Shown piece by piece: positions 24,710 to 34,525 of a stretch of DNA of 39,966 bases. The stretch is from positions 1-39,966 of the forward strand of contig CAVNZM010000039.1 of assembly GCA_963693365.1 (NCBI GenBank). The letters run 5' to 3'. Below the pieces are notes generated by a model. The model was not told where the DNA came from. It saw nothing but the letters and a program-made list of their open reading frames with translations, and searched no databases. The stretch comes from Amoebidium appalachense (taxonomy: Eukaryota; Ichthyosporea). Numbering within the stretch: the first letter of the stretch is position 1; the number at the start of each line of letters is the position of its first letter. Both the position numbers and the translations under genes were made by a program.

Positions 24710-25201
24710 GATGGGGGCAGGAAGGCCGGGGGAGGAGCGGGCCCGGGTGGGGAGAGCATGGAATGATAACATGTGTGAAGGAGCAGCGAGGTCGGTGAGG
24801 AAGAAGGGGAGGGGGGGGAGGGGAACAAGGTTAAGAAAAACAATACACCAAATGACCTCCCCCCCCCCCCCCCCCCCCCCGCCCACCGCCCCCTCCCCCC
24901 TCCCCATCCCATTCATTTCATCCCAGATCTGCCAAGAAGCATTCATCAACATCATGGGAATGTGCCGAAACACGTTCATGGCCAGAAAGAATGAATTCCT
25001 ACAAGGAGCTCGGTTTTACGTACATGGCAACACCGGTGAAGGCAACATCTCTTTGGCGGTGGAGAGATTTATTGCCTGGTTTTCCGAATTCATCGACCTC
25101 ATCGGTCAGTTGATGCCCGACACGTCTACGATACGCTTGCCGCCCGCTTACACCAAGGAAGAGATCTGGATGGAGTACGTCAGGGTGTGTATTTCATATA
25201 T

Positions 25202-25235
<34 letters not shown>

Positions 25236-25578
25236 ACCACATCTCAATGCATACACCTACACGCACGTACATACGCACACACGCAACTACGTACACGGAA
25301 TTACACACACATGCACACATGCACACATGCACACCGTTCTACACACACATACACACATACACGAACACGTATTATAAACATGCACGCTAACACATGCACA
25401 AGCATACACTGCTGGGCACAGCCACCCACCCACCCACCCGCTCACCTGCTAAACCTCATTCCCACACACAAACACACCCATAAACTGTCAGAGAGAGAGA
25501 GACACCGACCCCCCCCCCCCCCCCCCCCCCCCAACCCACACAGGCGCATGCAGCATCATATTGCTTCACATTACCTTA

Positions 25579-25611
<33 letters not shown>

Positions 25612-26218
25612 TTCTCGAACACAAAATCAATAGAACACAAACACACACACCCACACCCACCCACCCACCACCCCACCCACCCGCAGCCACACCCCTACAC
25701 TCACACCCACACCCAAACCCACACCCACATACGTATATAATTTGCTCTCCCCCCTCCCCCCCCCCCCCCCCCCTCCCCCCCCACAAGCACTCCTGCATAT
25801 ATGGTACAATGCAACCAAGGAAGCCCACGAACACACAAGCACAGGAAAACATGGCTGGGCATTCAGACACACCCACCCGCAAACCCACCCACCCATCCAC
25901 CAATCTACCCAAACAACCAAATTCCCGCGGGTCCACACACTCACTCATAAATCCACCTATTCACGAAACTTGCTTTATCTCACTCAGTGTCACCTGTTTA
26001 ACCTCATTACCCAGATACAAACACACCCAGGCACACACAGAGAGATACCAACCCACACAATGCCGTCCACCCACCCACACAGGCACATCCATCACAATGT
26101 CATATTGACCCACACTGCCTTACCCATGCCTTCACCATCGAAGCACACGTGGCATGCAATGGTGCACGTGAAACCCCACCTCCCCCCCCCCCCCCCCCCA
26201 TCCCCCCCCCTCCTTCCC

Positions 26219-26255
<37 letters not shown>

Positions 26256-27052
26256 CCGAACAACACACAAGCACTATGGCATCCTTATCAACATGCATAC
26301 ATACATAAACAACCTTTTGAAACACAAGCGTGTGACATGCATTTTATCGTACATTATTAACTTTTACAACCAGCACACTGCAACTCAGGAGGTTATGCAC
26401 ACACACATACACACATACCCACACACACACACAAACTTCAAACGACACACACATGCAATCACACACCACACAGCACATTACACATGTCCCTATTACCATC
26501 GAAGCAACACCCAAACACCCAAACAAACAAAGGGACATCCATTACGAAACACAAACACACACACACACAGGCACACAAGCACATACACACGTACACACGC
26601 ACAGTGTCAGGCACACACACATGCAAGGGCACCCACACACATACACACACGAAAACATCCATCCAAAACTCCACATTCGAAACACAACCTCTATTCTACC
26701 CATACAGATATTGTTACATAAATACTGACCTACGTCCGCTTGGAAAACACAGGATATCACAGCCGAGGACACAGCCAACCAAGAAGAATTCGAGGCACGG
26801 TGGGCACAGCTCCATCCCGATTTCGACGAACAGGAACATGTACTTGGCCCCGACCAGGCACGTCTCTCTCCCCCCCTCTGTGTGGCTGTGTACATGTGTG
26901 TGTACGTGTGTGCTTGTGTGTGTGTATGTGTTTTTTTTTTTTTTGGGGGGGGGGGGGGGGGGGGAGGGGGGGATGTGGAGGAAGACAACAGGGTGGGCAG
27001 TTTAAGCATGTGTGTGAGAATGTGTGCGTGTATGGGTACGTGTGTGCATGCT

Positions 27053-27127
<75 letters not shown>

Positions 27128-27361
27128 TGGAGAACTTGGGAGGGGGGGGAGGGGGGGGGGGCAAGCACTGCAATGTTGAGTACATTGGGGCAAACAGAGT
27201 GTATACCGAGGGAGAGGGGGGCAGGGGGGGGATAATGGGCCAAACCTGTCCATCTTCCGTATTTGGGATAGTATACGTCGTAATGTAGCTGACATCCTGA
27301 CATCATGTGAGGTATGCAGCATAACATGCACCTCCATGCAACCCTACTTCTTAAGCGCCTA

Positions 27362-27427
<66 letters not shown>

Positions 27428-27512
27428 CGTGTGTGTTACAGTATGTGTACGTCAGAATGTGTAGGCGAATTGGTATGTGAGCATACGTGCATGAAATCGT
27501 GTAAACCCCCCC

Positions 27513-27547
<35 letters not shown>

Positions 27548-28127
27548 GGGGGAAGGCAGAACAACAAGAACAACAACAACAAAAAAAAACACCCCGCCTA
27601 CACCTTACTGACAGAGAGAAAAAAACCCACACTAATCGATCTTCACACCTTCCAGACTGCCTCAGGCCACAAGCGCAAACGGCAAGCACGGGTAACAGAC
27701 AAGGGCTACCTTGATCAAGAGGGGTTTCACGCAGCCTGGAGAACCCATTTCAAGGGTGTAAGTTTAAGCACCGAGACCACCAACTTCGTCAAATGTGAGT
27801 ACTGCTGCATTCTCAAGGCCCGCCTCAAGCTGGCCACCACCAATGCTGCAAGGATCCACATCCGTGAACTGCGGGAGGCACACATCAATCTCCAAAGGCT
27901 GGTGGCCCCCCCTCCCCCCCCCCTCCCCCCCCCCCCCCCCCCCCCCCACCCACCCACCAAACGCCATCACCACCACCACCATCATTACGTGCACGGCACA
28001 CACATACACAAAACCTTTACAACATCACACCTGACAACATCTTCCAAAGTAAACACCCACGCACGCACATTCACACACACACACACACACACACAAACAA
28101 GCATGCACACCTGCACACTCCCGCGTA

Positions 28128-28213
<86 letters not shown>

Positions 28214-28370
28214 CCACAACCACACAGTCCGCCTCCCCCTCCCCCCTCCCCCCATCCCCCCTCACACACACACACACAGTCACATGTTCTCGTGGAGGAG
28301 GGCAAAGAAAGGGGGGGAGGGGGGGGGGGGGCAGCGGTGTTGTGCATGTGTGTGTGTGTGTGTGTGTGTG

Positions 28371-28422
<52 letters not shown>

Positions 28423-28612
28423 GTGCGTGTGCGTGTGTGTGTGGTTGCGTGCGCGCATGCACGTGTGCGCAAGCACTTGGACTTCCCTCCCCCCCCCCCA
28501 AACACCATCACCACCACCACCATCATTACATGCACGGCACACGCATACACACAACCTCTAAAACAACACACCTGACAACCTGTTCCAAAATAAACACCCA
28601 CGCACGCACATT

Positions 28613-28662
<50 letters not shown>

Positions 28663-28726
28663 TGCACACCCGCACACCCGCACGTACCACACATGCACAC
28701 ACACAACCACAACCACACAGTCTTCC

Positions 28727-28762
<36 letters not shown>

Positions 28763-28849
28763 ACTTGAACAAAACACACACACATAGTCATGTTTTCGTG
28801 GAGGAGGGAAAAAAAAGGGGGGGAGCTTGGGTAGTGGCGTTGTGCATGT

Positions 28850-28922
<73 letters not shown>

Positions 28923-31133
28923 ACGTGTGTGCGCAAGCACTTGCAAGTGACTGTGTGTACGTGTGTGCCTGCGCGTAGGGTATTTGGGTTGGTATTTGGG
29001 TTTGTATCTGGCGACATCACATGTATTTCAAATCACCGCATCGCGCACATCTCTTTGGTAGCAACTTCCTGCAATCAAAGTATGTCACTATATACATACA
29101 CATATTCGCAACTAGAGTGCATGAAACCGCACAGCTTTGTCGTACACACACATATTCGCAATTATTAGAGTGCATGAAACCGCACAGTTGTGTCGTACAG
29201 CCATTGAAGATAAACGAGTGACGTCATCCTAGTACCAACTAGGATGACGTCATCCTAGTTGTAACTAGGATATATTGTCCTAGTTGTAACTAGGATCCAG
29301 AGTCCTAGTTGTGATTAGGATCGGGTCTCCTGGTTGACACTAGGATTAGGATCCTCCTAACCATATATATAGTGATTGACCATGAGATGTCACAGAAAGG
29401 AGAGAGAGAGCTATTACCAGCATCGGTCAGCTGCAATTCGGGAGCCACACAAGTACATGAGTGTCATCGTTGACTCAATGGACCAAGCAAAATCCGAAAT
29501 CCCGAACGTACATTGGAACTCCAAAGCCGCGAGCTCGATTCCCAAGAAGGCCGTTCGGATAACCAGTGTCCTCGTTCATGGCCGCACCCTCTACACAATC
29601 GTAGATGAGCACGGTCGCAAGGGTGCCAATGTCCAAATCGCGGCACTCACGTTGGCAATCGAGCGTGAATTGGAGATACGGGGCTCGTTGCCAGAGACGT
29701 TGTACGTGCAAATGGATAACGCCTCCGAGAATCATTGCAACGCAATGATGCAATTTTTTGAATTACTCGTTTCTAGGGGTGTGTTCACCACTGTGGAGTG
29801 TTCGTTCCTTCTTCCGGGACATACGCACGAGGATATCGATGGCCGCTTTCGGGGATTCAACCATTACCTGACTGAGCAACCGCCGCGGACTGTTCCCGAT
29901 TTGATGGAGACTTTGAAAAAGCGACCAAGATCGAAAGATTTAGCGCCGTATATTCGCCAAAGAGGGAGAGTGGTGGAGCCTCCTGAGGTGCACAATGTAC
30001 AAGCCATTCCAGAGTTCACAGAGTGGTTAGCCCCTTGCGCCGATCCCCTGTCGTACTTCGCAAAATGGCGATGCTTCCGATGGATCAAACTGGACACTGG
30101 CGTAAAATTTGAGGTTCGGCGACTTGCCAGCCAAGGCGAGTGGATAGAATGTCGAGGTTCGCGTAAGGCTCTTCTTCACACGCTCCCCAACCAGCCTGCA
30201 TCGATGTCAATCAAGGTGAACCAAGGGTCGTCTATTCAGCCTTTTCCGATTTGGCTACGCGAACAATGGGGCACACTTGGAAGTATGCTTGAGCGATTGG
30301 CTAAGGACAATGTATTTTTGGACCCTGATGGAGAGCACCTGGAGTGGTGGAAGGAGCAAGCGCAGAGTGCCGGATATGATACAGTGACAGGCGAGTTCAC
30401 GCAACCTGCGCCGGCATTCGAAAATGTCATTACGTTTCCCTTTCGGCTGGTTAGCGATTTGACATCCAATCGATCATACCCGCGACCGCCCCCTCCAGGT
30501 CTTCCGGCCATCCCGGACGAACTTGAAGATCCGAACAACAGAGATGGAGATGACTGCGACATACCGTGCATTGGGGCTGACGGTAGGAGGGAAAGGCGCC
30601 AAATCGTAAAATTTACAAACCCGGGTGCTCCCAACGAAAATGATTTTGTGTTGGTGCACACTTGGGACGACACACAGAATACTCCCGGATCAGACTACTT
30701 GGGGGAATTTTGTGTGGCGAAAGTAATTCATATTGAAAATCCAGAGGCCCTACCGGCTGATAGAACTTTTTGGGTGCATTGGTGGTGTCCTGATGGTGTG
30801 GCTAGTGATCTGAGATATGACGCAAAACTGCAACCTATGTTTATTCACAAGGAAGATCCTGCAAGGCAGACTTCCACTACCTTTCCAGTTTTGACTTGCA
30901 CAGATAAAAGTTTTCAGGGGTTCTATAGGCCGAATGTACAGAAGGAGCAGTTAAAGGAATATGTTCAATGGATAGACCCTGTGAAATTCGAGAATATGTG
31001 TGGGACGATTTCTACCGGAAGTAGTTTTCTTGGAAAATCGGGTAAGGGTAACAGGTTCAATGTTGTAAAATCTCAATTAATGGCATTGCTCGAATTAAGC
31101 AAATCGGAGGTCAAGCGGGGTTTGGAAAAATAA
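21757..31133 (+). CDS. Transposase-like protein (Dx[11 protein letters not shown] family), 8 exons
   Basis: Eight exons (3222 bases, about 1073 residues) join in phase. Exon 1 gives a polar N-terminus with a basic patch and a coiled coil. Exon 2 gives a CxCxxxC motif and a helical segment. Exon 4 gives the [12 protein letters not shown] box typical of this family. Exon 7 gives F-x3-WR-x-HF and a CEYC-x-ILK zinc-like site. Exon 8 gives the RNase H-like core: [24 protein letters not shown] and [14 protein letters not shown]. The family is widespread in protist, algal and invertebrate genomes, often in repetitive contexts; I believe it is the DUF7869 group and that the Asp, Asp and His/Glu/Asp positions form a DDE-type active site (family memory plus inference). 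The last ~130 residues resemble a small beta-barrel reader ([10 protein letters not shown]). The gene diverges from the ParB-methyltransferase gene, and its last intron contains palindromic array B. Confidence 0.82.
22353..23215. repeat. Introns 1-2 of the transposase-like gene: C tracts
   Basis: The first intron (22353-22676) is ordinary sequence. After exon 2 lie a C33 tract (22809-22841) and a shorter C tract (22946-22964), each close to CCTTTTTTTATAGATATC-type sequence that occurs twice. Up to 23215 there is unique sequence, partly open in the frame of exon 3. Confidence 0.65.
22677..22799 (+). CDS. Exon 2 of the transposase-like gene
   Basis: Acceptor CTACTGCAG|GTGCAA, donor CATTT|GTAAGC followed five bases later by a C33 tract. 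Across the junction it reads [20 protein letters not shown], a compact CxC-x3-C motif, followed by [19 protein letters not shown]. This N-terminal Cys motif followed by a helical segment is seen in other members of the family. Confidence 0.8.
23216..23306 (+). CDS. Exon 3 of the transposase-like gene
   Basis: Acceptor CTACCATAG|GGTGAA is the only AG here that keeps phase with exon 2. Donor ACAGGG|GTAACC leads into a C tract. Encodes [18 protein letters not shown] and [11 protein letters not shown] just before the ICQEAF box. The frame is also open 5' to about 23090, so a longer exon with another upstream junction is possible. Confidence 0.6.
23307..24926. repeat. Intron 3: (CA)n, then a duplicated G-rich module
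   Basis: C tracts and (CA)n/(CGCA)n at 23318-23690, about 300 bp of unique AT-rich sequence, then (GA)n(TG)n (24131-24219), and a module repeated twice (about 24315-24480 and 24485-24650) consisting of GAATACCGG, G tracts, AAGAACGGGAGGGG, CGAGGTCTGCCAGGCATAG and GATGCAGACAG. It ends with (TG)n at 24658-24706. Confidence 0.8.
24927..25184 (+). CDS. Exon 4 of the transposase-like gene (ICQEAF box)
   Basis: Acceptor TTTCATCCCAG|ATCTGC, donor GTCAGG|GTGTGT. 86 codons, phase 0. [20 protein letters not shown] matches the family pattern [VI]C-x2-[AM]F-x3-[GI]. It continues with a helical domain ending EEIWMEYVR. Confidence 0.88.
25185..26752. repeat. Intron 4: C tracts and degenerate (CA)n
   Basis: A C tract (25203-25233) starts 18 bases from the donor. 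Long degenerate (CA)/(CCCA)n sequence with further C tracts near 25510-25532, 25581-25611, 25759-25772, 26180-26199 and 26221-26253 fills the rest. No coding signal beyond repeat translation. Confidence 0.8.
26753..26839 (+). CDS. Exon 5 of the transposase-like gene
   Basis: Acceptor AAAACACAG|GATATC. Encodes [20 protein letters not shown] and a short acidic continuation. The donor is uncertain: CAT|GTACTT at 26839 keeps phase with exon 6, whereas a later GT at 26862 does not with the acceptor chosen for exon 6. Confidence 0.6.
26840..27655. repeat. Introns 5-6: T14-G20 block, (TG)n, C tract
   Basis: Before exon 6: (TG)n with a T14-G20 junction (26931-26964), (TG)n at 27068-27126 and G tracts near 27141-27161. 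After it: (TG)n at 27365-27422 and a C tract (about 27511-27545) running into G6, an inverted C/G junction. Confidence 0.75.
27225..27311 (+). CDS. Exon 6 of the transposase-like gene
   Basis: Donor TGTGAG|GTATGC is good; the acceptor (GGGCAG at 27221-27224) lies in a G tract and is weak. The clear coding part is [20 protein letters not shown], 29 codons in total with the chosen ends, phase 0. Confidence 0.55.
27656..27901 (+). CDS. Exon 7 of the transposase-like gene (zinc-like motif)
   Basis: Acceptor CACCTTCCAG|ACTGCC, donor AGGCTG|GTGGCC, followed at once by C-rich sequence. Encodes a basic segment ([16 protein letters not shown]), [12 protein letters not shown] and [19 protein letters not shown]. 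The order WR-x-HF, CxxC, Arg-rich helix then His is diagnostic of the segment just before the DxMDQ core in this family. Confidence 0.87.
27902..29226. repeat. Last intron, repeat part: two ~540-bp tandem blocks
   Basis: Two imperfect tandem copies (from about 27963 and about 28503) each contain (CAC)n plus CATCATTACRTGCACGGC, a stretch with CACACCTGACAAC, (CA)n, a C tract, and TGTTYTCGTGGAGGAGGG before (TG)n. A separate direct duplication of ~48 bp with GAGTGCATGAAACCGCACAG lies at 29101-29149 and 29151-29200. Confidence 0.8.
29227..29345. repeat. Palindromic array B (TCCTAGTTGNNACTAGGA type)
   Basis: Five 18-bp units at about 29227-29244, 29253-29270, 29278-29295, 29303-29320 and 29328-29345. 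Two are the perfect-armed TCCTAGTTGTAACTAGGA. Units 1 and 2 share the 20-bp palindrome CTAGGATGACGTCATCCTAG (29239-29258), the same sequence as in array A at 7172-7191. The array sits in the last intron of the transposase-like gene, 55 bp before its catalytic-core exon. Confidence 0.9.
29400..31133 (+). CDS. Exon 8, catalytic-core and C-terminal exon of the transposase-like gene
   Basis: Acceptor CACAGAAAG|GAGAGA fits phase 0 with exon 7 (the nearer CACAG does not). 577 codons then TAA. The RNase H-like core spans about residues 1-190: [70 protein letters not shown] long region follows with [18 protein letters not shown], a Pro-rich linker, then [11 protein letters not shown]...[13 protein letters not shown]...[10 protein letters not shown], a probable SH3/BAH-like reader. 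The end ([20 protein letters not shown]) is basic and helical. A possible polyadenylation signal AATAAA lies at 31291-31296. Confidence 0.88.
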   Translation, partial: ERESYYQHRSAAIREPHKYMSVIVDSMDQAKSEIPNVHWNSKAASSIPKKAVRITSVLVHGRTLYTIVDEHGRKGANVQIAALTLAIERELEIRGSLPETLYVQMDNASENHCNAMMQFFELLVSRGVFTTVECSFLLPGHTHEDIDGRFRGFNHYLTEQPPRTVPDLMETLKKRPRSKDLAPYIRQRGRVVEPPEVHNVQAIPEFTEWLAPCADPLSYFAKWRCFRWIKLDTGVKFEVRRLASQGEWIECRGSRKALLHTLPNQPASMSIKVNQGSSIQPFPIWLREQWGTLGSMLERLAKDNVFLDPDGEHLEWWKEQAQSAGYDTVTGEFTQPAPAFENVITFPFRLVSDLTSNRSYPRPPPPGLPAIPDELEDPNNRDGDDCDIPCIGADGRRERRQIVKFTNPGAPNENDFVLVHTWDDTQNTPGSDYLGEFCVAKVIHIENPEALPADRTFWVHWWCPDGVASDLRYDAKLQPMFIHKEDPARQTSTTFPVLTCTDKSFQGFYRPNVQKEQLKEYVQWIDPVKFENMCGTISTGSSFLGKSGKGNRFNVVKSQLMALLELSKSEVKRGLEK

Positions 31134-31336
31134 TAGTACTGAACAAAAGTAAGAATCTTATCCATGTTTTAGCAAACACTTCTAAATTTTCGTAAAGTCT
31201 GATTGGTGTGAATGACGCATGGCTGTGCCAACCCATAATATTATAGCCTCAGGCATTGCCGGCAACTTATTTTTGACCCAAAATTGCAAAAATAAAACGG
31301 CAGAAATCGCTGCACGTGTCCATTATCTCAAAAGTC
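31134..31336. other. Downstream region of the transposase-like gene
   Basis: 203 bp of A/T-rich sequence with an AATAAA at 31291-31296 and an inverted CCAAT box near 31200. It ends at the stop codon of the minus-strand ORF at 31337. No microsatellites occur from here to 38800, in contrast to everything to the left. Confidence 0.5.
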
Positions 31337-31924
31337 CTAAGTACCCTCCTGAGGGACCACCGGTTCCTCTAGAATCTCGCTCACGTCCAGCAACGTGGTA
31401 TTTCGAATAACCGACCAATCTACGTCATCGGGCGAAATTCTCATTGTAGGGCAGAAAGTCTTTCCGGGTGTAAAACGACGCAAAAATGTTGCCAATGAAC
31501 ACGGCAAAACGTCCGGGCTCAGCCAGGCGAAACTTCTATCCGATACAGGTTCAACAAGGATGACTTTCAACGCATCGGGTACCTGTCTTAGTGTCCCGGC
31601 AGCTTTTCTCACGTTGAGGAATTCAGAAAGCGAAGGTGTCGTGTTGTGTTCATTTGCAGGTGTGCGCGATGAATAGTGTGCATCAACGGATATGGAAGAC
31701 TGAGAAGGCGTCTGTGGCCTTGTTCCTGAGAAAGGTGTACAAACGTGGTCGTCGTCCCCTGCGCACTCGCCCAACGCGCACGATTTATGTACAGTCACAT
31801 CCAAAAACACATCATCTCCCCTCGTCACTAACGCTGCCTCAAAACATCGATCATCACCAGCTCTGACTCCAATAGTGCCTGGGGCGTGCAAGCGCAATAA
31901 GCATATAAACTGTGCTCTGTCCAT
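31337..31924 (-). CDS. Uncharacterised 195-residue protein
   Basis: Intact ATG-to-stop frame, no intron. Two apparently globular parts: residues 1-55 (MDRAQFICLLRLHAPGT, alternating hydrophobics, acidic loop with CALGECAGDDD) and 105-190 (FLNVRKAAGTLRQVP, LKVILVEPVSD, FAWLSPDVLP, LATFLRRFTPGKTF), separated by a Ser/Thr/Pro-rich linker. I do not recognise it. It is the first of six compact intronless frames; the adjacent 460 bp upstream carry several CCAAT boxes. Confidence 0.6.
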   Translation of the reverse strand: MDRAQFICLLRLHAPGTIGVRAGDDRCFEAALVTRGDDVFLDVTVHKSCALGECAGDDDHVCTPFSGTRPQTPSQSSISVDAHYSSRTPANEHNTTPSLSEFLNVRKAAGTLRQVPDALKVILVEPVSDRSFAWLSPDVLPCSLATFLRRFTPGKTFCPTMRISPDDVDWSVIRNTTLLDVSEILEEPVVPQEGT

Positions 31925-32385
31925 ATCTCGTGGAGTCTACGAATTCTTTCGTATTTTCGGCCTAGTGATGTAGTGCACTGTGGCGGCTTATTTGGCCAGG
32001 GCTGGCTTTTGTACGTTTTTATTTTTTTTTTTAAATCAAAGAGACGCGCAGCCAATCATTCACTCCCGATGAACCAACAACCAATCGTTAATTTGAAAGA
32101 AATTCGGTGATTGGATAAAGTACAGTCAACAAATGGGTTGTTGTCATGTGTCATTAATGATTGGTTTATTGAATGTCATGCCCTTTTTTTTGACTTATCA
32201 GATCGCTGATCTTCATCCAGTCATATATCTGAAATCCGCTTTCCTACGTTTTTTAATTGGCTACACGCCATGCAAGTGTTTTGGGCTTAAAGATCCCCGC
32301 GCTGTGGTTGGTTGCTCAATCGTATCACGTGGGAAGAGGCATTGGTATGTCGTTTTGCATTAGTGTGCCCCTCGGGTCGGACGTT
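31925..32385. promoter_or_regulatory. CCAAT-rich intergenic region
   Basis: 461 bp, A/T-rich, with at least six CCAAT/ATTGG boxes in both orientations (for example near 32053, 32081, 32111, 32160, 32257 and 32307). It lies upstream of the 31337-31924 gene and downstream of the 32386-32811 gene, both on the minus strand. No ORF of note. Confidence 0.45.
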
Positions 32386-32811
32386 CTACTCCGAGTCGCC
32401 GTCGTCGAGGATGGAATCCGTTTCTATATAGTTGTCCTTGTCCACGTGTTTGAGTGATTGCTTTGTGGCGAGGTCTTTGTCTGGTATGGCAGTCAGGAAG
32501 GATACCAGGTCGTGGGCCTTTTTCGTGTCCTTGAAGTACGTTTCGAGCTGACGGCGGAGATACTGTTCACTTAGTTGTGGCTTTTTGATTGATTCTTGAA
32601 GAATCAGAAGGTCTTTCGTAGGAAGCTCGAGTGACCTGACATTTCCAGACGACATGTACTTCAGAATAGCCTTCTTTATAGTATTCATTTTCTTGGTCAC
32701 GGGTTTTGTCTGTGCCGCGCGCTCCTTGATCTGTGCGTGGAGGGTTGCATAGTCACGCAAAACGCCCTTCAAGCTCTCTACGTTGGAGATCTCGGTGTTT
32801 GGTTTTCCCAT
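32386..32811 (-). CDS. Uncharacterised 141-residue helical protein
   Basis: Complete ATG-to-stop frame, no intron. Strongly charged and helical: VLRDYATLHAQIKERAAQTK, KKMNTIKKAILKYMSSG and LQESIKKPQLSEQYLRRQLE suggest a coiled-coil or helical-bundle protein, ending in an acidic tail (SILDDGDSE). Found head-to-head with the gene at 32938; the two ATGs are 126 bp apart. A TATA-like AAAATATTAT lies about 20 bp upstream of the ATG on the minus strand. Function unknown. Confidence 0.7.
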   Translation of the reverse strand: MGKPNTEISNVESLKGVLRDYATLHAQIKERAAQTKPVTKKMNTIKKAILKYMSSGNVRSLELPTKDLLILQESIKKPQLSEQYLRRQLETYFKDTKKAHDLVSFLTAIPDKDLATKQSLKHVDKDNYIETDSILDDGDSE

Positions 32812-32937
32812 TTGCTATTACACACAGATAATATTTTGTGGTGTTTTCGACGATGTCGTGGTGCTTACGTCATCGAGTCTCGGTTCTGCTTGCGTCATCG
32901 ATGATTATAAAAGACGACGTCACCGACCGCGAGCCCG
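32812..32937. promoter_or_regulatory. Short bidirectional promoter with TATA box and ACGTCA motifs
   Basis: 126 bp between divergent ATGs. For the plus-strand gene, TATAAAAG lies at 32906-32913. CRE-like motifs are TTACGTCATCGA (near 32866), TGCGTCATCGA (near 32891) and GACGTCACC (near 32916). For the minus strand, an AATATTAT box lies near 32830. A start about 30 bp after TATAAAAG falls at about 32936, right at the first ATG. Confidence 0.65.
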
Positions 32938-34221
32938 ATGTTTCGATCATTCGTTGGGTTTGTCCGTGTGAACCCCAAGATGCGTTTTGCGACGACCGGG
33001 GCGAGTTGTGTGCCGCTGTGCTTTTTCAACCACCCTGTCGAAGGAGCCTCCGTGTTCCTAGCCCGACCCCGTGCCTACAATCCATTTGGGGGTGTCGAGA
33101 GGTGGACCCTTGAGACGGGCCCCGTTGGCTTCGCGAGCGCTGGTCTGGCGCGGTTGTGCGAGTTAACCACGGCGTACGTCGTGCTGGTAGTCGATTATCC
33201 GACATTTGTTGTGTGGGGCAAATGTACAATCTCGTTGGTTAATCGCCATCGCGCGGAACCTGGCGTGGGCCAATCAGCGTTGCTGCGCGCGTCACCGGGC
33301 AGTGCAAACGCGGATCGCCGGGTTGGGGCCGTGTCGGGTGACATCCTCACGCTGGACGTCTTGCTGCCGTTCGATGTAACCGGTGCGCGTCTCGTGGGAT
33401 ACAACGGTCGCCGCGGGGTCGCGGTATTTTTGATCCACAGCAGCCCAGATCTGGGTGACTGGGCCTGTCCGCAGCTCCGTGGATATGGGATCGGTACTGC
33501 CGGAAACGGGAAAGGACCCGGGTTGCCGCTTTGGTCGATGGACCGACATGTGGTCTCCGAGCATCCGTGTTCAGTGGGTGACTCGCTTATTGTGTTGTGT
33601 CGGGGAGAGCGAGGATCGACGTTTGTTGTGTCGGTCGATTGGGTCACGGGTGCGCGGAACTGGAGTGTCTGTCTGGGTGGGTGGATGGGCGCGATGGGGG
33701 TGTTGTCGGTGTCGAGTGTTGATATCCGTGTTCTGTACCACAATCATGCGCCAGGTGTGGACGGGACGCTCGCGGTGGTGGATGCTATCGGTCTGCGGGA
33801 CGGCCGACTTCTTGGGACATGCAGAGCGGATATGCTGACGACTTGCAGACCTCATTGGTGCGGCGATGAAGTCGGGTGTGAATTCTGTTCAAATGCACCC
33901 CTCGAGCCCACACACCGATACTTCGCCAAGCGTGCGTTGTGTACTTGTTGGGTGGATATGTACGAGAGGACGGTGTTGTGCCGCGGTGGCGACAGATTGT
34001 ATGTTGGTCGTCTGGGTTTCAGTAGAGGGGATAGCGATGTGCTGATATACGAAGTCGGCGCTGACAATGTGGTGCGTCTTGTCAGCCAGCATCGCGTGTT
34101 TCTGGATGGTGTAGTGCACGCGCTGAACATGAGTGTCGCCAGTCGATTCGTTGTTTTGGGCGCACACGTGACCGCCGATGGAGGGAGTATCTTTCAGGTT
34201 TTCCGGTGGAATATTGAGTGA
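32938..34221 (+). CDS. Uncharacterised 427-residue beta-rich protein
   Basis: Complete frame, no intron. The TATA box would place the RNA start at about 32936, so the ATG at 32980 (codon 15, MRFATTG) may be the real initiator; the first ATG would be nearly leaderless. The sequence alternates short hydrophobic strands with Gly turns (AYVVLVVDYPTFVVWG, STFVVSVDWVTGARNWSVCL, SRFVVLGAHVTADGGSIFQV), suggesting a beta-propeller-like fold. A Cys-rich stretch (CRPHWCGDEVGCEFC, about residues 309-323) could bind metal. No named family is recognised. It ends 8 bp before the convergent 34230-34493 frame. Confidence 0.7.
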   Translation: MFRSFVGFVRVNPKMRFATTGASCVPLCFFNHPVEGASVFLARPRAYNPFGGVERWTLETGPVGFASAGLARLCELTTAYVVLVVDYPTFVVWGKCTISLVNRHRAEPGVGQSALLRASPGSANADRRVGAVSGDILTLDVLLPFDVTGARLVGYNGRRGVAVFLIHSSPDLGDWACPQLRGYGIGTAGNGKGPGLPLWSMDRHVVSEHPCSVGDSLIVLCRGERGSTFVVSVDWVTGARNWSVCLGGWMGAMGVLSVSSVDIRVLYHNHAPGVDGTLAVVDAIGLRDGRLLGTCRADMLTTCRPHWCGDEVGCEFCSNAPLEPTHRYFAKRALCTCWVDMYERTVLCRGGDRLYVGRLGFSRGDSDVLIYEVGADNVVRLVSQHRVFLDGVVHALNMSVASRFVVLGAHVTADGGSIFQVFRWNIE

Positions 34222-34229
34222 CGTGTGGG

Positions 34230-34493
34230 CTACTCTGAGCGTTGTGCGATTCTTGCTCTTCTCTGCTTGGTGTTGTGTATGTAAAGCAAGTGGTGTAAGT
34301 CAAGTTCTGATGGGATTTCGGTTAGCTCTGTCCTTGTGTTACGCAGGAGTATAGCGAATACGTGTCTGACAAAGCGCACGTTCAGTTCATCCGATGGTAG
34401 CTCGTCCAGGAGCGCGAACGCCCTGTATTTGTCTGTTGGTGTGTTTGTGTGGTTTAGGAACATACTTTTTGTGTGGTACAGATACAGATACAT
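34230..34493 (-). CDS. Possible small protein, 87 residues
   Basis: ATG-to-stop frame convergent with the 427-residue gene, 8 bp apart. YRAFALLDELPSDELNVRFV and HVFAILLRNTRTELTEIPSE read as a plausible helical protein with a basic end (KQRRARIAQRSE). The compact spacing and protein-like composition favour a real gene, but its size leaves chance possible. The palindrome cluster at 34526-34627 lies upstream. Confidence 0.45.
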   Translation of the reverse strand: MYLYLYHTKSMFLNHTNTPTDKYRAFALLDELPSDELNVRFVRHVFAILLRNTRTELTEIPSELDLHHLLYIHNTKQRRARIAQRSE

Positions 34494-34525
34494 TTGAACC
34501 TACCATCCTTTCCTAAACTTACCAA

